A DNA stretch of 63,827 nucleotides from an uncultured Prochlorococcus sp. (GTDB lineage Bacteria > Cyanobacteriota > Cyanobacteriia > PCC-6307 > Cyanobiaceae), in NCBI GenBank assembly GCA_902600475.1, contig CACKJM010000010.1, positions 1 through 63,827 on the forward strand. The letters are read 5' to 3'. Positions within the stretch are counted from its first letter, which is position 1. Every line of letters starts with the position of its first letter. The translations under genes and the position numbers were made by a program. The notes beneath the pieces are model-generated. The model was not told the origin of the DNA, made no database searches, and was given only the letters and a program-made list of their open reading frames with translations. Positions 1 through 10,412 of this stretch are shown in pieces.

Positions 1-151
1 CATTAATGCCCTCACTTGCAAAAATTAATAAACCAGAAAGATCGTTTTCATTTTCGATTTCTAATAATTTATTTTTTAAATCAAGAATTAAGTTTTCTTG
101 AAATTGGAAGAAAGAGTAAAGAGATACTATTTTATAATTTTTGCCTTTCAT
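1..151 (-). CDS. trhO: tRNA uridine(34) hydroxylase TrhO (YceA family), N-terminal fragment
   Basis: The minus strand opens with an ATG at 151 and reads on to the window edge, giving a start like [15 protein letters not shown] and then [10 protein letters not shown]. That is the N-terminal region of the rhodanese-family tRNA hydroxylase that makes 5-hydroxyuridine at wobble U34. The rhodanese domain with its catalytic Cys lies outside the window. The start codon overlaps the bioB stop as ATGA, so the gene is probably translated by coupling after bioB. The assignment rests on about 50 residues and is from memory of the family. Confidence 0.75.
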   Translation of the reverse strand, partial: MKGKNYKIVSLYSFFQFQENLILDLKNKLLEIENENDLSGLLIFASEGIN

Positions 152-1194
152 AAAGAAAATAATGTTTTTTCACAAGTTTCAAAATCTTTGTTAAATGATA
201 CTCCAACCTCTTTAAGAAGTTTTCTGTCTGATTGAAAAGATGGATTTGAAGTTGTGAGTAACTCATCTCCATAAAAAATTGAATTTGCCCCACATTGAAA
301 ACATAAAATTTGGGCTTCTTTTGGGAGCTTTTCTCGTCCTGCACTTAATCTTATTTTACTTTTAGGCATAAGAATTCTTGCTGTAGCAATCATCCTTATC
401 ATTTCAATTGAATCAATTTCTTGATTATCTTCTAAACCAGTACCTTCAATAGCTACTAATGAATTTATAGGAACACTTTCAGGGTGCGGATTCATATTTG
501 AAAGCACTTCCAAAAGAGATGCTCTATCGCCATTAGTTTCACCCAATCCTATTATCCCTCCACAACAAACATTTATCCCTGCATTTCTTACCCTTTTAAT
601 AGTATCTAGTCTGTCTTGATAAGTTCTAGTAGTAATAATATTTTTATAATGTTCAGGACTAGTATCAAGATTGTGGTTATACGCGGTCAAACCTGCATCA
701 GCCAGTCTGGAAGCTTGTTCTTCTGTAAGCATCCCAGCAGTAACGCATGCTTCCATCCCTAAATCTCTTACTCCGCTAACCATCTCTAACATTGCATTAA
801 AAGATTTTCCATCTCTAATTTCTCTCCACGCCCAACCCATACAAAACCTATCTGCACCCTCATTTTTTGCTATTTGAGCTCTTGCTAAAACGTCTTCAAC
901 TTGAAATTGTGGATGACTTTTGATTTCGCTAGCACTATAAATTGATTGGCTACAGTATGAACAATTTTCCTCACATCCACCAGTTTTTACACTGAACAAT
1001 GATGCTAATTGAATGTCGTATTTATTAAATTTCCTGTGAACGGTCTGTGATTCCCACATTAAATCAATAAGAGGCATATTAAGTATTTCTAAAATCTCCT
1101 CTTTATTCCAATCGAACCTAATTTCTTTTAATAACTGATTATTCGAATTAGGCATTTTTTTAGGAAGAATATTGAGAATCTTCAAAAGATTCAT
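148..1194 (-). CDS. bioB: biotin synthase BioB
   Basis: Radical-SAM enzyme that inserts sulfur into dethiobiotin, the last step of biotin synthesis. The [4Fe-4S]/SAM motif CEENCSYC is at residues 74-81, followed by YCSQS as in BioB. A later [12 protein letters not shown] stretch is the usual C-terminal BioB signature. The longest frame (348 aa) overlaps uppS by 35 bases. An internal Met at residue 14 (start near 1155) would begin just after the uppS stop and is an equally good start; neither has a clear ribosome site. The gene sits in a minus-strand run uppS-bioB-trhO. Confidence 0.96.
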   Translation of the reverse strand: MNLLKILNILPKKMPNSNNQLLKEIRFDWNKEEILEILNMPLIDLMWESQTVHRKFNKYDIQLASLFSVKTGGCEENCSYCSQSIYSASEIKSHPQFQVEDVLARAQIAKNEGADRFCMGWAWREIRDGKSFNAMLEMVSGVRDLGMEACVTAGMLTEEQASRLADAGLTAYNHNLDTSPEHYKNIITTRTYQDRLDTIKRVRNAGINVCCGGIIGLGETNGDRASLLEVLSNMNPHPESVPINSLVAIEGTGLEDNQEIDSIEMIRMIATARILMPKSKIRLSAGREKLPKEAQILCFQCGANSIFYGDELLTTSNPSFQSDRKLLKEVGVSFNKDFETCEKTLFSL

Positions 1195-1963
1195 TTGGTA
1201 ATGATTCTATACCGCCAAAACGTCTATTTCTTGATTGGTAATCAATTATTGCTTTAAGAAATTCATGCTCATTGAACTCTGGCCAAAGTACGTCTGATAT
1301 ATAAATTTCTGAATATGCTAATTGCCATAATAAAAAATTACTTATCCTTTTTTCTCCACTTGTTCTTATTAGTAATTCGGGATCATTAATCCCTCCAGTT
1401 AAAAGCTCTGAATTAAATAATTCTTCATTAATTTCGCTTGGTTTAATTTCCCCCGCAGAAGATTTTAATGCTAATTCTTTTGCAACTTTTACTATTTCTT
1501 GCCTACCTCCGTAATTAACACAAACATTGAATAAAAATTTATTGTTGTTTTTAGTAAGTGATTCTGAATTAGAGATTATTTCTTTTAAGCTCTTTGGGAA
1601 AGGAGTTAAATCTCCAATAAATTTTATTTTTGTTGATTCTTCATTTATCTCTTTAATTTCATTTTTTAAAACTTCGCTAAAAAGATTTATAAGAAAATCA
1701 ACTTCTTTTGTTGGTCTAGTCCAATTCTCAGTTGAAAAAGCATAAACCGTAATTACTTTACAACCTAAATTTTTTGCAGCTTTGAGAATTTTTTTTAATA
1801 CACTTACGCCCTGTTTATGTCCAAATGATCGGGGTAAACCCTTCCTAGTAGCCCATCTCCCATTGCCGTCCATAATAATTGCTACATGTTTGGGCAATTT
1901 TTGCTTATCTATTTTCATTAATAAGTCTTTAATTTTACCATCTATTACTTTTTCTAAACTCAT
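1160..1963 (-). CDS. uppS: isoprenyl (undecaprenyl) diphosphate synthase
   Basis: Cis-prenyltransferase that extends farnesyl diphosphate with IPP to give the C55 lipid carrier for peptidoglycan. The first conserved motif, [13 protein letters not shown], is at residues 26-38 and contains the catalytic Asp of the MDGNGRW block. SFGHKQGV and the later [18 protein letters not shown] block match the family. At 267 aa it is slightly longer than usual because of about 20 extra N-terminal residues. It lies 3 bases after the diadenylate cyclase gene and overlaps bioB downstream, so it is probably one operon. Confidence 0.95.
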   Translation of the reverse strand: MSLEKVIDGKIKDLLMKIDKQKLPKHVAIIMDGNGRWATRKGLPRSFGHKQGVSVLKKILKAAKNLGCKVITVYAFSTENWTRPTKEVDFLINLFSEVLKNEIKEINEESTKIKFIGDLTPFPKSLKEIISNSESLTKNNNKFLFNVCVNYGGRQEIVKVAKELALKSSAGEIKPSEINEELFNSELLTGGINDPELLIRTSGEKRISNFLLWQLAYSEIYISDVLWPEFNEHEFLKAIIDYQSRNRRFGGIESLPNESFEDSQYSS

Positions 1964-1966
1964 TAG

Positions 1967-2875
1967 TTAATCCTTTTTGTTGATAAAATTTTCAGAGTTT
2001 TCGGTCTCTTTTTCATTGATATCACCGATAATAATATCACTTGGAATTGTCTTTTGAGATAAAGCATTCTTACTTAAAGATGATTTATTTGATCCTATAG
2101 AGTTTTGATTCCCAATCAAATTTACTAGAAGTTCTTGTAATCTGCTGCTGGTAATTGGTCTTTCAAGTTTTCCTTGGTTTGCCAATGATAAAGTACCTGT
2201 CTCTTCAGAAACAACAATACAAATACACCTGTCAAATCTTTCTGTAATTCCTAGTGCAGCTAAATGTCTTGTGCCGTATCTACTGATTCCTTGCCTTGAT
2301 AAAGGAAGTATTACCCCTGCAGATATTATTTTATTCCCTTTAACAAGAACTGCTCCATCATGCAAAGGTGTATCTGTCGCAAAAAGATTAATTAAAAGTT
2401 CAGTTGACAATTGTGCCTGAATATTTGTGCCTGAATATAAAAAATCTTCAGGCCTCAAATCACTTCCTAAATCTACAACTATTAAAGCACCTCTTCTGTT
2501 TTGAGAGAGTTTACCTGCAGTATCAACTAACTGTGTAACAGTAGTTGAAGTTGCTCTAAATTCCTTTGGTGGATTTCCTAGTAATACAGCTAGCCTCCCA
2601 GTCCCCAATAATTCCATTAATCTTCTTAATTCTCCTTGCCAAAGGATCGCTAACGAGAGAGAGCAAGCGAGTACTACAGCATCAATTAATTTTGATGTTA
2701 AAGGTAAATATGCATATCTTTGAATAAACCATGCGGATGAAACTAAAAATAAATATCCTCTTAGAAGCCATAAAGTCCGTTGTTCTTTTACTCTAGAAAA
2801 TAATAAAAGTCCGAAACCAACAGCAAATAATACATCTAATAAAAGCTTTAAATTTATAATTCCCCAGAAATTCAC
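1967..2875 (-). CDS. cdaA: membrane diadenylate cyclase, CdaA/DacA type (c-di-AMP synthase)
   Basis: Predicted to make cyclic di-AMP from two ATP. Three hydrophobic helices occupy roughly residues 8-80, as in CdaA, followed by a DisA_N catalytic domain. The DGA motif (173-175, in PLHDGAVLV) is intact. The second motif reads RHL (203-205) where the textbook form is RHR, so catalytic competence deserves a check. A divergent, hydrophilic tail of about 50 residues follows the domain and ends close to uppS. The gene lies between lysA and uppS on the minus strand, and a cell-wall precursor context is common for this family. Confidence 0.88.
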   Translation of the reverse strand: MNFWGIINLKLLLDVLFAVGFGLLLFSRVKEQRTLWLLRGYLFLVSSAWFIQRYAYLPLTSKLIDAVVLACSLSLAILWQGELRRLMELLGTGRLAVLLGNPPKEFRATSTTVTQLVDTAGKLSQNRRGALIVVDLGSDLRPEDFLYSGTNIQAQLSTELLINLFATDTPLHDGAVLVKGNKIISAGVILPLSRQGISRYGTRHLAALGITERFDRCICIVVSEETGTLSLANQGKLERPITSSRLQELLVNLIGNQNSIGSNKSSLSKNALSQKTIPSDIIIGDINEKETENSENFINKKD

Positions 2876-2903
2876 ACTAAAAATAATATTATTTTAAATG
2901 TAC

Positions 2904-4277
2904 CTAATTTTGTTTAATAAAGCGATCAGGCAAAACATCATATTTTAAAAGATCCAATGGACTTTCTCTTTTATGGATAATCTCTGCCTCTCCATCACAG
3001 ACTAAAAGAGCTGCTGGTCTAGGAATTCTGTTATAGTTTGAACTCATCGATATATTGTAAGCACCAGTACCAAAAACACATAAAAGATCTCCTGTTTTGC
3101 AATCTGCTAGTTCAATCTCTTTAAACAATAGGTCTCCTGATTCACAGTGCTTACCAGCGATAGTATATTTATTTTTCGAATTTATATTAAAGGGGTTACT
3201 TACCAAACATGCTGAATAATTTGATTGATACGTTATGGGTCTTGGATTGTCACTCATCCCTCCATCAACAGAAAAATATGTTCTAATCCCAGGGATTTCT
3301 TTAAAGGCTCCAATTTTGTAAATTGTTATTCCTGCCGTAGATACAATGGATCTTCCAGGCTCACACATCAATGTAGGTAAGTCTAAATTGTGTTTTTTAC
3401 AAGCTTTAACAACAGATATGGAAATTGATTTTACCCATTCATCGATGGAAGGAGGATCGTCATCTTCTGTATATTTAATACCTAAACCTCCACCAACATT
3501 CAATTTATGAATTTCATGGCCAAATTTTTTGGCGTCTAAAATAACATTTACCATTATTTCTCCTAGATCCTTATGCGGGTCTAGTTCAAAAATCTGGGAA
3601 CCAATATGAGCATGTAATCCTTTTAATTTTAGATGTTTTGTATTGCTGATCTTGTCAAATAAAGTATTCAAATATTCAATCCCAAAACCAAATTTGCTAT
3701 CGAATGATCCTGTTCTTATGTATTCATGAGTGTGGCATTCTATTCCAGGTGTAAAGCGAATCATGATTTCTAAATCACGATTTAATGAATTTGAGATTTC
3801 CTCTAATCTCTCTAAGTCATAATCATTATCCACAATTATTTTTATATTATTTCTAACTGCGAACTCTATTTCTTTGTCTGATTTATTGTTTCCATGAAAA
3901 ACAATTTTCTCATTTGGGACCCCACCTTTGAGAGCGGTTAAGAGTTCTCCTTCTGAAACCGCATCAAGTCCTAAACCTTCTGAAGCAACGAGGTTACTCA
4001 TGAAGATAGAACTATTTGCCTTGGAGGCATATATCGGTAGAGATTTTCCTGGATAATATTTTTCTAATGCTTTTTTGTAAGCTCTACAAGAGTTTCTCAA
4101 AGTTATTTCATCCAAAATATAAAGAGGAGAGTCATATTTTTTAACTAATCCTTCAATAGAACATCCACCAACATATAATTTTCCATCTTCTTCAATGGAT
4201 GTAGTAATTGGTACTATATTTCTGTTAGGACTTTCTATGTCAATTTTCTGTTTTAAAAAAGATTGTTTTTCTTTCAT
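2904..4277 (-). CDS. lysA: diaminopimelate decarboxylase
   Basis: PLP enzyme that converts meso-diaminopimelate to lysine. Fold-III alanine-racemase-type barrel: the PLP lysine is K86 in PIYASKAN. The glycine-rich phosphate loop LNVGGGLGIKY, CEPGRSIV, and the C-terminal CESGDLL and GTGAYNISMSSNYN segments are all present. Its 457 aa length is normal for cyanobacterial LysA, which carries a short N-terminal extension. It is the first gene of the minus-strand run and diverges from the rimI-like gene across about 85 bases that must hold both promoters. Confidence 0.96.
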   Translation of the reverse strand: MKEKQSFLKQKIDIESPNRNIVPITTSIEEDGKLYVGGCSIEGLVKKYDSPLYILDEITLRNSCRAYKKALEKYYPGKSLPIYASKANSSIFMSNLVASEGLGLDAVSEGELLTALKGGVPNEKIVFHGNNKSDKEIEFAVRNNIKIIVDNDYDLERLEEISNSLNRDLEIMIRFTPGIECHTHEYIRTGSFDSKFGFGIEYLNTLFDKISNTKHLKLKGLHAHIGSQIFELDPHKDLGEIMVNVILDAKKFGHEIHKLNVGGGLGIKYTEDDDPPSIDEWVKSISISVVKACKKHNLDLPTLMCEPGRSIVSTAGITIYKIGAFKEIPGIRTYFSVDGGMSDNPRPITYQSNYSACLVSNPFNINSKNKYTIAGKHCESGDLLFKEIELADCKTGDLLCVFGTGAYNISMSSNYNRIPRPAALLVCDGEAEIIHKRESPLDLLKYDVLPDRFIKQN

Positions 4278-4363
4278 TTGAGAACTTTAAAAAGTTATGC
4301 CTAAACAGTCATATTTTATAATGACCTTAAATTTGAGCTTTTAGAATAATTATCCATAATAAA

Positions 4364-4804
4364 ATGATATCTATTAAACAAATAAATGAGAAAGATATTG
4401 ATTTATGTTATGAATTAGATTCAAATACTATTTCGATATGGAGCAAGAATCAATGGGCTGAAGAATTTAAAAAAAAAGGTATAAAAGTCTTCGGGTTGTT
4501 ATTTTCAAATTTAGTTATTGGAATATGTGTTTTGCATGTAGTTCTTGATGAAGCTCAAATAAATTTTTTTGTAGTAAAAAAGAAATATAGAAAAAAAGGT
4601 TTTGGATCTTATCTTATGAGTTTTTTAATAAAACAATGTAAAGAATTAAATATAAACAAGTTAATTCTAGAAGTCTCCCAAACCAATATTACTGCTGTAA
4701 AATTTTATAGTAGATTTGATTTTTGTACTGTGGGGATTAGAAGAAATTACTATAAGGACGGTTCAGATGCTCTTCTAAAAGAAAAAAATTTAACAACTAA
4801 ATAA
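4364..4804 (+). CDS. rimI: GNAT acetyltransferase, probable RimI-type
   Basis: Small (146 aa) GNAT-fold N-acetyltransferase. The acetyl-CoA pyrophosphate loop appears as VKKKYRKKGFGSYL around residues 70-84, preceded by the beta-strand INFFVV. The downstream LEVSQTNITAVKFYSRFDF block is the typical RimI segment, and R-N-Y-Y follows near residue 126 as in RimI (RRNYY). RimI acetylates the N-terminal Ala of ribosomal protein S18, but GNAT substrates are hard to read from sequence alone. It precedes clpC by about 180 bases. Confidence 0.8.
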   Translation: MISIKQINEKDIDLCYELDSNTISIWSKNQWAEEFKKKGIKVFGLLFSNLVIGICVLHVVLDEAQINFFVVKKKYRKKGFGSYLMSFLIKQCKELNINKLILEVSQTNITAVKFYSRFDFCTVGIRRNYYKDGSDALLKEKNLTTK

Positions 4805-4983
4805 TTGAAAGATTTAATTGTTCGGATAACCAGAATGATTGAAATTACTATAAATTATTGCTATATCACTAAAAAAGTTAAATTTAATTCAATAAAATAT
4901 ATTTTTGGGTATTCACAAAAGCTCATTCTGAACACAAAACTTACATATAACTGGTAGGTTATTAGTAGGGATTTAACATTCTA

Positions 4984-7512
4984 ATGTTTGAGAGATTTAC
5001 AGAAAAGGCTATAAAGGTCATCATGCTTGCTCAAGAGGAAGCAAGAAGACTTGGTCATAATTTCGTTGGAACAGAACAAATTTTACTAGGTTTAATTGGA
5101 GAGGGTACAGGTGTTGCAGCTAAGGTTCTTAAATCACTGGGCGTTAACTTAAAAGATTCGAGAATAGAAGTTGAAAAGATTATTGGTAGAGGTTCGGGTT
5201 TTGTAGCTGTTGAAATACCTTTTACTCCTAGGGCAAAAAGAGTTTTAGAATTATCACTTGAAGAGGCTCGTCAATTAGGTCATAACTATATAGGGACTGA
5301 ACATCTTTTACTAGGCTTAATAAGAGAAGGTGAAGGCGTAGCTGCAAGAGTATTAGAGAATCTTAGTATTGACCTTACTAAAGTAAGAACTCAAGTAATA
5401 AGAATGTTAGGCGAAACAGCTGAAGTTGGTAGTGGAGCTAATTCGAATAAGGGCAATCTAAAAACTGCTACTCTTGATGAATTTGGGACTAATTTAACAA
5501 AGTTAGCTAGCGAATCAAAACTCGATCCAGTTGTTGGACGTTATGCAGAAATTGATCGTGTAGTACAAATATTGGGTAGGCGAACTAAAAATAATCCCGT
5601 TCTTATTGGTGAACCTGGAGTAGGTAAAACAGCCATTGCAGAAGGTTTAGCTCAAAGAATCCAATTAGGAGATATCCCCGATATACTCGAAGATAAAAGA
5701 GTTTTAACTCTTGATATTGGACTTTTAGTGGCTGGCACCAAATATAGAGGAGAATTTGAAGAGAGGTTAAAAAAGATAATGGAAGAAATTAAATCTGCAG
5801 GTAATGTAATTCTTGTCATAGATGAAGTACATACTTTAATTGGAGCTGGAGCCGCTGAGGGAGCTATAGACGCAGCAAATATCCTAAAACCAGCACTAGC
5901 TCGTGGAGAACTCCAATGTATTGGAGCAACAACTCTTGATGAATATCGAAAACATATTGAAAGAGATGCTGCTCTAGAGAGAAGATTCCAACCTGTGATG
6001 GTTGGAGAACCATCCATAGAAGACACAATCGAAATCCTTAAAGGTCTTCGAGAACGTTATGAACAACATCATCGCCTTAAAATTACTGACGATGCTTTAG
6101 AAGCTGCAGCTCACCTAGGTGATCGCTATATCTCTGATAGATTTTTGCCTGATAAGGCTATAGACCTTATTGATGAGGCAGGAAGTAGAGTGCGTTTAAT
6201 AAACTCTAAACTTCCGCCTGAAGCTAAACTAATTGATAAAGAATTAAGGCAAATTCAAAAACAAAAAGAAGAATCTGTAAGAGACCAAAACTTTGATCAG
6301 GCTGGCCAATTAAGAGAAAAAGAGATGGAGTTAACTGCAAAAATTAAAGAGGTACTTGAAAATAAAAAAGAATCTACAGCTGGGGATGAATCGAGCACTA
6401 ATGCAAACATAGAAAAAAATGAACCAAAATCTTTACACAGTCCTATGGTTAGTGAAGAGGATGTTGCACATATTGTAGCGTCTTGGACCGGTGTACCTGT
6501 TCAAAAGTTAACTGAAACCGAATCAGTCAAGCTTCTAAATATGGAGGAAACACTTCACCAAAGGTTAATTGGACAAGATGAAGCTGTAAAAGCTGTTTCT
6601 AGAGCTATTAGAAGAGCAAGAGTTGGTTTAAAAAATCCAAATAGGCCTATAGCAAGTTTTATATTTTCGGGCCCTACTGGTGTAGGTAAAACTGAATTAA
6701 CTAAATCGTTAGCGTCATATTTCTTCGGTAGCGAAGAAGCAATGATCAGATTAGATATGTCAGAATTTATGGAGAGACATACAGTTAGTAAACTTATAGG
6801 CTCACCTCCAGGTTATGTTGGTTTTAATGAAGGTGGTCAACTTACTGAGGCTGTCAGAAGAAGACCTTATACTGTTGTATTATTTGATGAAGTGGAAAAA
6901 GCTCATCCAGATGTATTTAATTTATTATTGCAACTTCTTGAGGACGGCAGATTAACAGACTCTAAAGGTAGAACTGTTGACTTTAAAAACACTTTGCTAA
7001 TAATGACTTCTAATATTGGTTCAAAAGTAATTGAGAAAGGAGGTGGCGGATTAGGTTTTGAGTTTTCTGGTGATTCTGTTGAGGATAGCCAATACAATAG
7101 GATTAAATCTTTAGTTAATGAAGAACTTAAACAATACTTTAGACCTGAATTTTTAAATAGACTTGATGAAATAATTGTATTTAGACAATTATCTAAGAAT
7201 GAAGTTAAGGAAATTGCCGAAATTATGCTGCAGGAAGTTTTTGCTAGATTACAAGATAAGGGAATCAAATTAAGTGTAACTGATGCTTTCAAGGAAAGAC
7301 TTGTAGAAGAAGGCTATAATCCTTCTTATGGAGCAAGACCCCTAAGAAGAGCTGTTATGCGCTTATTAGAGGATAGTTTAGCTGAAGAGGTTTTATCGGG
7401 CAGAATAAAGGATGGAGATAAAGCTTTAGTTGATATAGATGATGATAAAAAAGTTACAATTAACATCTCTTCTGAAGAATCACCTCAAGAGCTAGCTAGC
7501 GCTAACTTCTAA
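4984..7512 (+). CDS. clpC: ATP-dependent Clp protease ATPase subunit ClpC
   Basis: HSP100 unfoldase that feeds substrates to ClpP or ClpR. In order: two Clp_N repeats (residues 1-145, each with an LGHN.GTE motif), AAA domain 1 with Walker A GEPGVGKT (209-216) and Walker [10 protein letters not shown], a UVR-type coiled middle domain (about 425-460), AAA domain 2 with GPTGVGKT (563-570) and [13 protein letters not shown], and a ClpB_D2-small C-terminus. The 842 aa length is standard. The UVR motif and absence of a long ClpB coiled coil separate it from ClpB. It is the essential ClpC of cyanobacteria and plastids. Confidence 0.98.
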   Translation: MFERFTEKAIKVIMLAQEEARRLGHNFVGTEQILLGLIGEGTGVAAKVLKSLGVNLKDSRIEVEKIIGRGSGFVAVEIPFTPRAKRVLELSLEEARQLGHNYIGTEHLLLGLIREGEGVAARVLENLSIDLTKVRTQVIRMLGETAEVGSGANSNKGNLKTATLDEFGTNLTKLASESKLDPVVGRYAEIDRVVQILGRRTKNNPVLIGEPGVGKTAIAEGLAQRIQLGDIPDILEDKRVLTLDIGLLVAGTKYRGEFEERLKKIMEEIKSAGNVILVIDEVHTLIGAGAAEGAIDAANILKPALARGELQCIGATTLDEYRKHIERDAALERRFQPVMVGEPSIEDTIEILKGLRERYEQHHRLKITDDALEAAAHLGDRYISDRFLPDKAIDLIDEAGSRVRLINSKLPPEAKLIDKELRQIQKQKEESVRDQNFDQAGQLREKEMELTAKIKEVLENKKESTAGDESSTNANIEKNEPKSLHSPMVSEEDVAHIVASWTGVPVQKLTETESVKLLNMEETLHQRLIGQDEAVKAVSRAIRRARVGLKNPNRPIASFIFSGPTGVGKTELTKSLASYFFGSEEAMIRLDMSEFMERHTVSKLIGSPPGYVGFNEGGQLTEAVRRRPYTVVLFDEVEKAHPDVFNLLLQLLEDGRLTDSKGRTVDFKNTLLIMTSNIGSKVIEKGGGGLGFEFSGDSVEDSQYNRIKSLVNEELKQYFRPEFLNRLDEIIVFRQLSKNEVKEIAEIMLQEVFARLQDKGIKLSVTDAFKERLVEEGYNPSYGARPLRRAVMRLLEDSLAEEVLSGRIKDGDKALVDIDDDKKVTINISSEESPQELASANF

Positions 7513-7527
7513 TTAATCAAAGCAAAT

Positions 7528-8619
7528 ATGCAGTCAATCTCTCCAGAAATAATATTTAGAGGGAATGATGCTTGGGAAACATTTTTACCTAAAATCACTG
7601 AATTGACTAAAAGTCCATTAATTTTAGGCAGAAGTCTTAATACGAATTATTTGAGAAAAAAAATTTTTGTAGATTTAAAAAATCTAAATATTGATGTTAA
7701 TTCTGCTAATTTGCAATTTGACTGTTGTTATGAAGATATTTCAAGGATTAAGAAAATCATTTTAAAAAATAATCATGATTCTGTTATCGCAGCTGGAGGT
7801 GGCAAAGTTCTAGATTCTGGTAAATTTATAGCAGATAGTCTTAATATTCCTTGTATTACAGTTCCTCTTAGCGCCTCTACATGTGCAGGTTGGACAGCCT
7901 TATCTAATATTTATACAAAAAATGGCCAATTCATAAAAGATGTTGCGCTAAGATCTTGTCCAAAAGTCTTAGTATATGATCATAAATTTATTCAAACTGC
8001 TCCATCAAGAACACTTGCAAGTGGCATAGCGGATGCCTTGGCAAAGTGGTACGAATCCTCAATAACAAGTTCAACAATAGACGATAGCCTTGTTCAACAA
8101 GCGGTTCAGATATCAAGAGTTTTAAGAGATCAACTTCTTATAGATGGTGAAAAAGCACTTAATGGTGAATTTGAAAATAATCCTTCTTGGCGAAAAACTA
8201 TAGAGGCGTGTGGACTTACAGCAGGATTAGTTGGTGGTATTGGGGGAGAAAAGTGTAGGACTGCCGCAGCACATGCTATTCATAATGCAATTACACAAAT
8301 AATCATCCCAAATAAATTTTTGCATGGTGAGATTGTTGGGGTTGGAATATTATTACAGTTAAAATTAGAAGAAATGAAAAATAATAATAAATTAGCTAAT
8401 CAATCAATTAAACAATTGTTGATACTTATGAAAGCATTAAATTTGCCAACTACTATTGCACAACTTGGAATTAATGTTTTTGAAAATAACAATTTAGATA
8501 AAATTGCTAATTTTACTTGTAGAGATAAATCTGAGATTCACTTTTTGCCTTTTGAGATTAATAATAATGATATAATTGAGGTTATTGCAAATTTTGAACG
8601 ACAAAAAATTAAAATATAA
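7528..8619 (+). CDS. iron/zinc-containing alcohol dehydrogenase, glycerol-dehydrogenase-like
   Basis: Member of the GldA / dehydroquinate-synthase-like superfamily (363 aa). The NAD pyrophosphate loop is AAGGGKVLDSGK (about 88-99) and the substrate/cofactor stretch is VPLSASTCAGWTALSN. Likely metal ligands are Asp in SGIADALAKWY, His in AHAIHNAI, and His in FLHGEIVGVG. Real substrates of the cyanobacterial members are not certain; glycerol, a glycerol phosphate or another small polyol are all possible. It begins 15 bases after clpC and is followed 8 bases later by a hydrolase gene, so the three are probably co-transcribed. Confidence 0.8.
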   Translation: MQSISPEIIFRGNDAWETFLPKITELTKSPLILGRSLNTNYLRKKIFVDLKNLNIDVNSANLQFDCCYEDISRIKKIILKNNHDSVIAAGGGKVLDSGKFIADSLNIPCITVPLSASTCAGWTALSNIYTKNGQFIKDVALRSCPKVLVYDHKFIQTAPSRTLASGIADALAKWYESSITSSTIDDSLVQQAVQISRVLRDQLLIDGEKALNGEFENNPSWRKTIEACGLTAGLVGGIGGEKCRTAAAHAIHNAITQIIIPNKFLHGEIVGVGILLQLKLEEMKNNNKLANQSIKQLLILMKALNLPTTIAQLGINVFENNNLDKIANFTCRDKSEIHFLPFEINNNDIIEVIANFERQKIKI

Positions 8620-8627
8620 TTTTCTTT

Positions 8628-9527
8628 TTGACTAAAACCTATTTAGAACAACTTAGTGATTTAAATATTGAGTTTTTTGAGAGTGCCAAGATATCTCTAT
8701 TAGATCCATTAGGTCTTTATTTAGCAAATGATGTCAAGTGGATAAAACTTAATCAAAACTGGAACTCTTTGAAATTCCCTGTAGCTATAGGAGGAAAAGG
8801 TCAACCTATACTTCTCCTACATGGCTTTGACAGCAGTTTTTTAGAGTTTAGGAGAATATATAAATCATTAAAAAGAAATTTTCAAGTAATAGTTCCTGAT
8901 CTCTTAGGTTTTGGTTTTAGTCCTAGGTGCGCAACAAATGAATACAATCCCTCCAAAATAATTTTATATTTACTTGATCTCCTTAAGACCTTACAAATAA
9001 CAAAAAATCTAAAAATTATTGGTGCTTCTATGGGAGGCTCAACAGCTTTAAAACTTGCTTTTGAAATTACTCATTCTATCGATAAAATTATCCTTTTATC
9101 TCCCGCCGGATTGTTCGGAGAACCTAAGAGTATTCCTTTTCCTCTTAATCAAATTGGGGCCTCATTTCTAGGTTTACCGAATGTCAGAAAAAGTCTTTGC
9201 AGGCAAGCATTTGCTTATCCAGATGAATGTGTTGGTGAAATGGAAGAGCAAATTGCCTCAATTCATCTAGGTTGTAAAGGATGGAGGAATTCACTTGCAT
9301 CATTTGCAAAAAGTGGAGGTTTTGCTGGAACACATAAATATATTCAAAATATCCCAATTAAAACAGTGTGCGGAGAAAATGACCGCATTCTTGGAAATAA
9401 AGAGATTAAAAATATAAGAAAAATTGAAAAATTAAATTTTGTAGGTTTGAAGAATTGTGGTCATCTTCCTCATATAGATCTACCAACATTATCTAGTAAA
9501 ATTATTCAAGACTATTTTTTGGAATAA
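8628..9527 (+). CDS. alpha/beta hydrolase
   Basis: Classic alpha/beta hydrolase fold of 299 aa. The oxyanion-hole motif LLLHGFDSS is at about 62-70, the nucleophile elbow GASMGGS at about 136-142 with Ser as nucleophile, and the catalytic His is in NCGHLPHID near residue 280. The Asp is probably in CGENDRILG. It starts with TTG, 8 bases after the preceding stop. No signal peptide is visible, so it is probably cytosolic. The substrate is unknown; resemblance to the haloperoxidase/esterase branch used by plastids and cyanobacteria is only general. Confidence 0.85.
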   Translation: MTKTYLEQLSDLNIEFFESAKISLLDPLGLYLANDVKWIKLNQNWNSLKFPVAIGGKGQPILLLHGFDSSFLEFRRIYKSLKRNFQVIVPDLLGFGFSPRCATNEYNPSKIILYLLDLLKTLQITKNLKIIGASMGGSTALKLAFEITHSIDKIILLSPAGLFGEPKSIPFPLNQIGASFLGLPNVRKSLCRQAFAYPDECVGEMEEQIASIHLGCKGWRNSLASFAKSGGFAGTHKYIQNIPIKTVCGENDRILGNKEIKNIRKIEKLNFVGLKNCGHLPHIDLPTLSSKIIQDYFLE

Positions 9528-9539
9528 GAGAATTCATAA

Positions 9540-10397
9540 TTAATTTAGATACCTGATAAGTATAAAAATGGAATACAAAACAGATGGAGTAAAGATGTAG
9601 CTATCAATTCTGTCAAGAATACCTCCATGTCCAGGTAAAAAAGTTCCTGAATCTTTTATTTTTGCATCTCTCTTCATCATTGACTCAATTAAATCTCCAA
9701 CTAATGCCATAAGAGAAATTAGGATTCCATATAAAATTCCAACTAATAATGGATAGTCCCAATTAAGTAAAAATGCAAAAAATATTGCAAGTACAATTGA
9801 ACAAGATATCCCTCCAATTAAACCTTCTAAAGTTTTGCTAGGAGATATTGGAGAAAGAGATGTTTTTCCAAATGACTTGCCAATGAAATAAGAACCAATA
9901 TCACTAGCTACAATTAAAAAACAAGACGTTAAAGTTAAATGCAGTCCTGTAGTATTTGATAGGTTTTCAAACGAAACAAAGCCCTTATTTGAACTTTCTA
10001 TTAAGGATTCTAATCCCCTTAACTTAATCCAGTAACTAGGTAAAAAACCTAAATAGAATAAACCAAAAATAGAAGCTGCAATATCCGAAATAGTTCCAGA
10101 TTTTGGTTGCAAAAGTAACCATGTGCATATTCCAACTGAACAAATCGGCAAAATTGAATTTGATATTTCTCCTTCAAGCAAACCTATGCTCTCAAAATAA
10201 GTGGAAATTATAATAATAAAAGATGAAAATAATGTAGTTTTTGTAGCTGGCTTTATTCCTTTAAATTCTGCCATTCTAAAAAATTCCAATGATGCTAAAT
10301 AAGTAAGCAAGGCTGTTGCTAATGCAAAAACCCATCCCCCTAATAAAACAACAATTAAACCAAAAATTCCTATAAGTAATCCGCTTCTAAATCTCAT
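9540..10397 (-). CDS. cdsA: phosphatidate cytidylyltransferase
   Basis: Integral membrane enzyme that makes CDP-diacylglycerol from phosphatidate and CTP, the branch point to phosphatidylglycerol. About eight hydrophobic segments are readable. The C-terminal family signature S-x-x-K-R-x4-K-D-x-G-x2-L-P-G-H-G-G-x2-D-R is matched exactly, from SMMKRDAKIKD to LPGHGGILDRIDS. The 285 aa length is normal. It converges with the hydrolase gene across 12 bases and lies 15 bases downstream of the decarboxylase gene. Confidence 0.95.
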   Translation of the reverse strand: MRFRSGLLIGIFGLIVVLLGGWVFALATALLTYLASLEFFRMAEFKGIKPATKTTLFSSFIIIISTYFESIGLLEGEISNSILPICSVGICTWLLLQPKSGTISDIAASIFGLFYLGFLPSYWIKLRGLESLIESSNKGFVSFENLSNTTGLHLTLTSCFLIVASDIGSYFIGKSFGKTSLSPISPSKTLEGLIGGISCSIVLAIFFAFLLNWDYPLLVGILYGILISLMALVGDLIESMMKRDAKIKDSGTFLPGHGGILDRIDSYIFTPSVLYSIFILIRYLN

Positions 10398-10412
10398 ATT
10401 AAATTTATATTT

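Noticed and set aside
4805..4957. Open frame of 50 codons directly after the rimI stop, from a TTG
   Set aside because: It runs into the clpC promoter region, has no ribosome site and no recognisable protein character; chance open frame in AT-rich DNA is the simpler reading.
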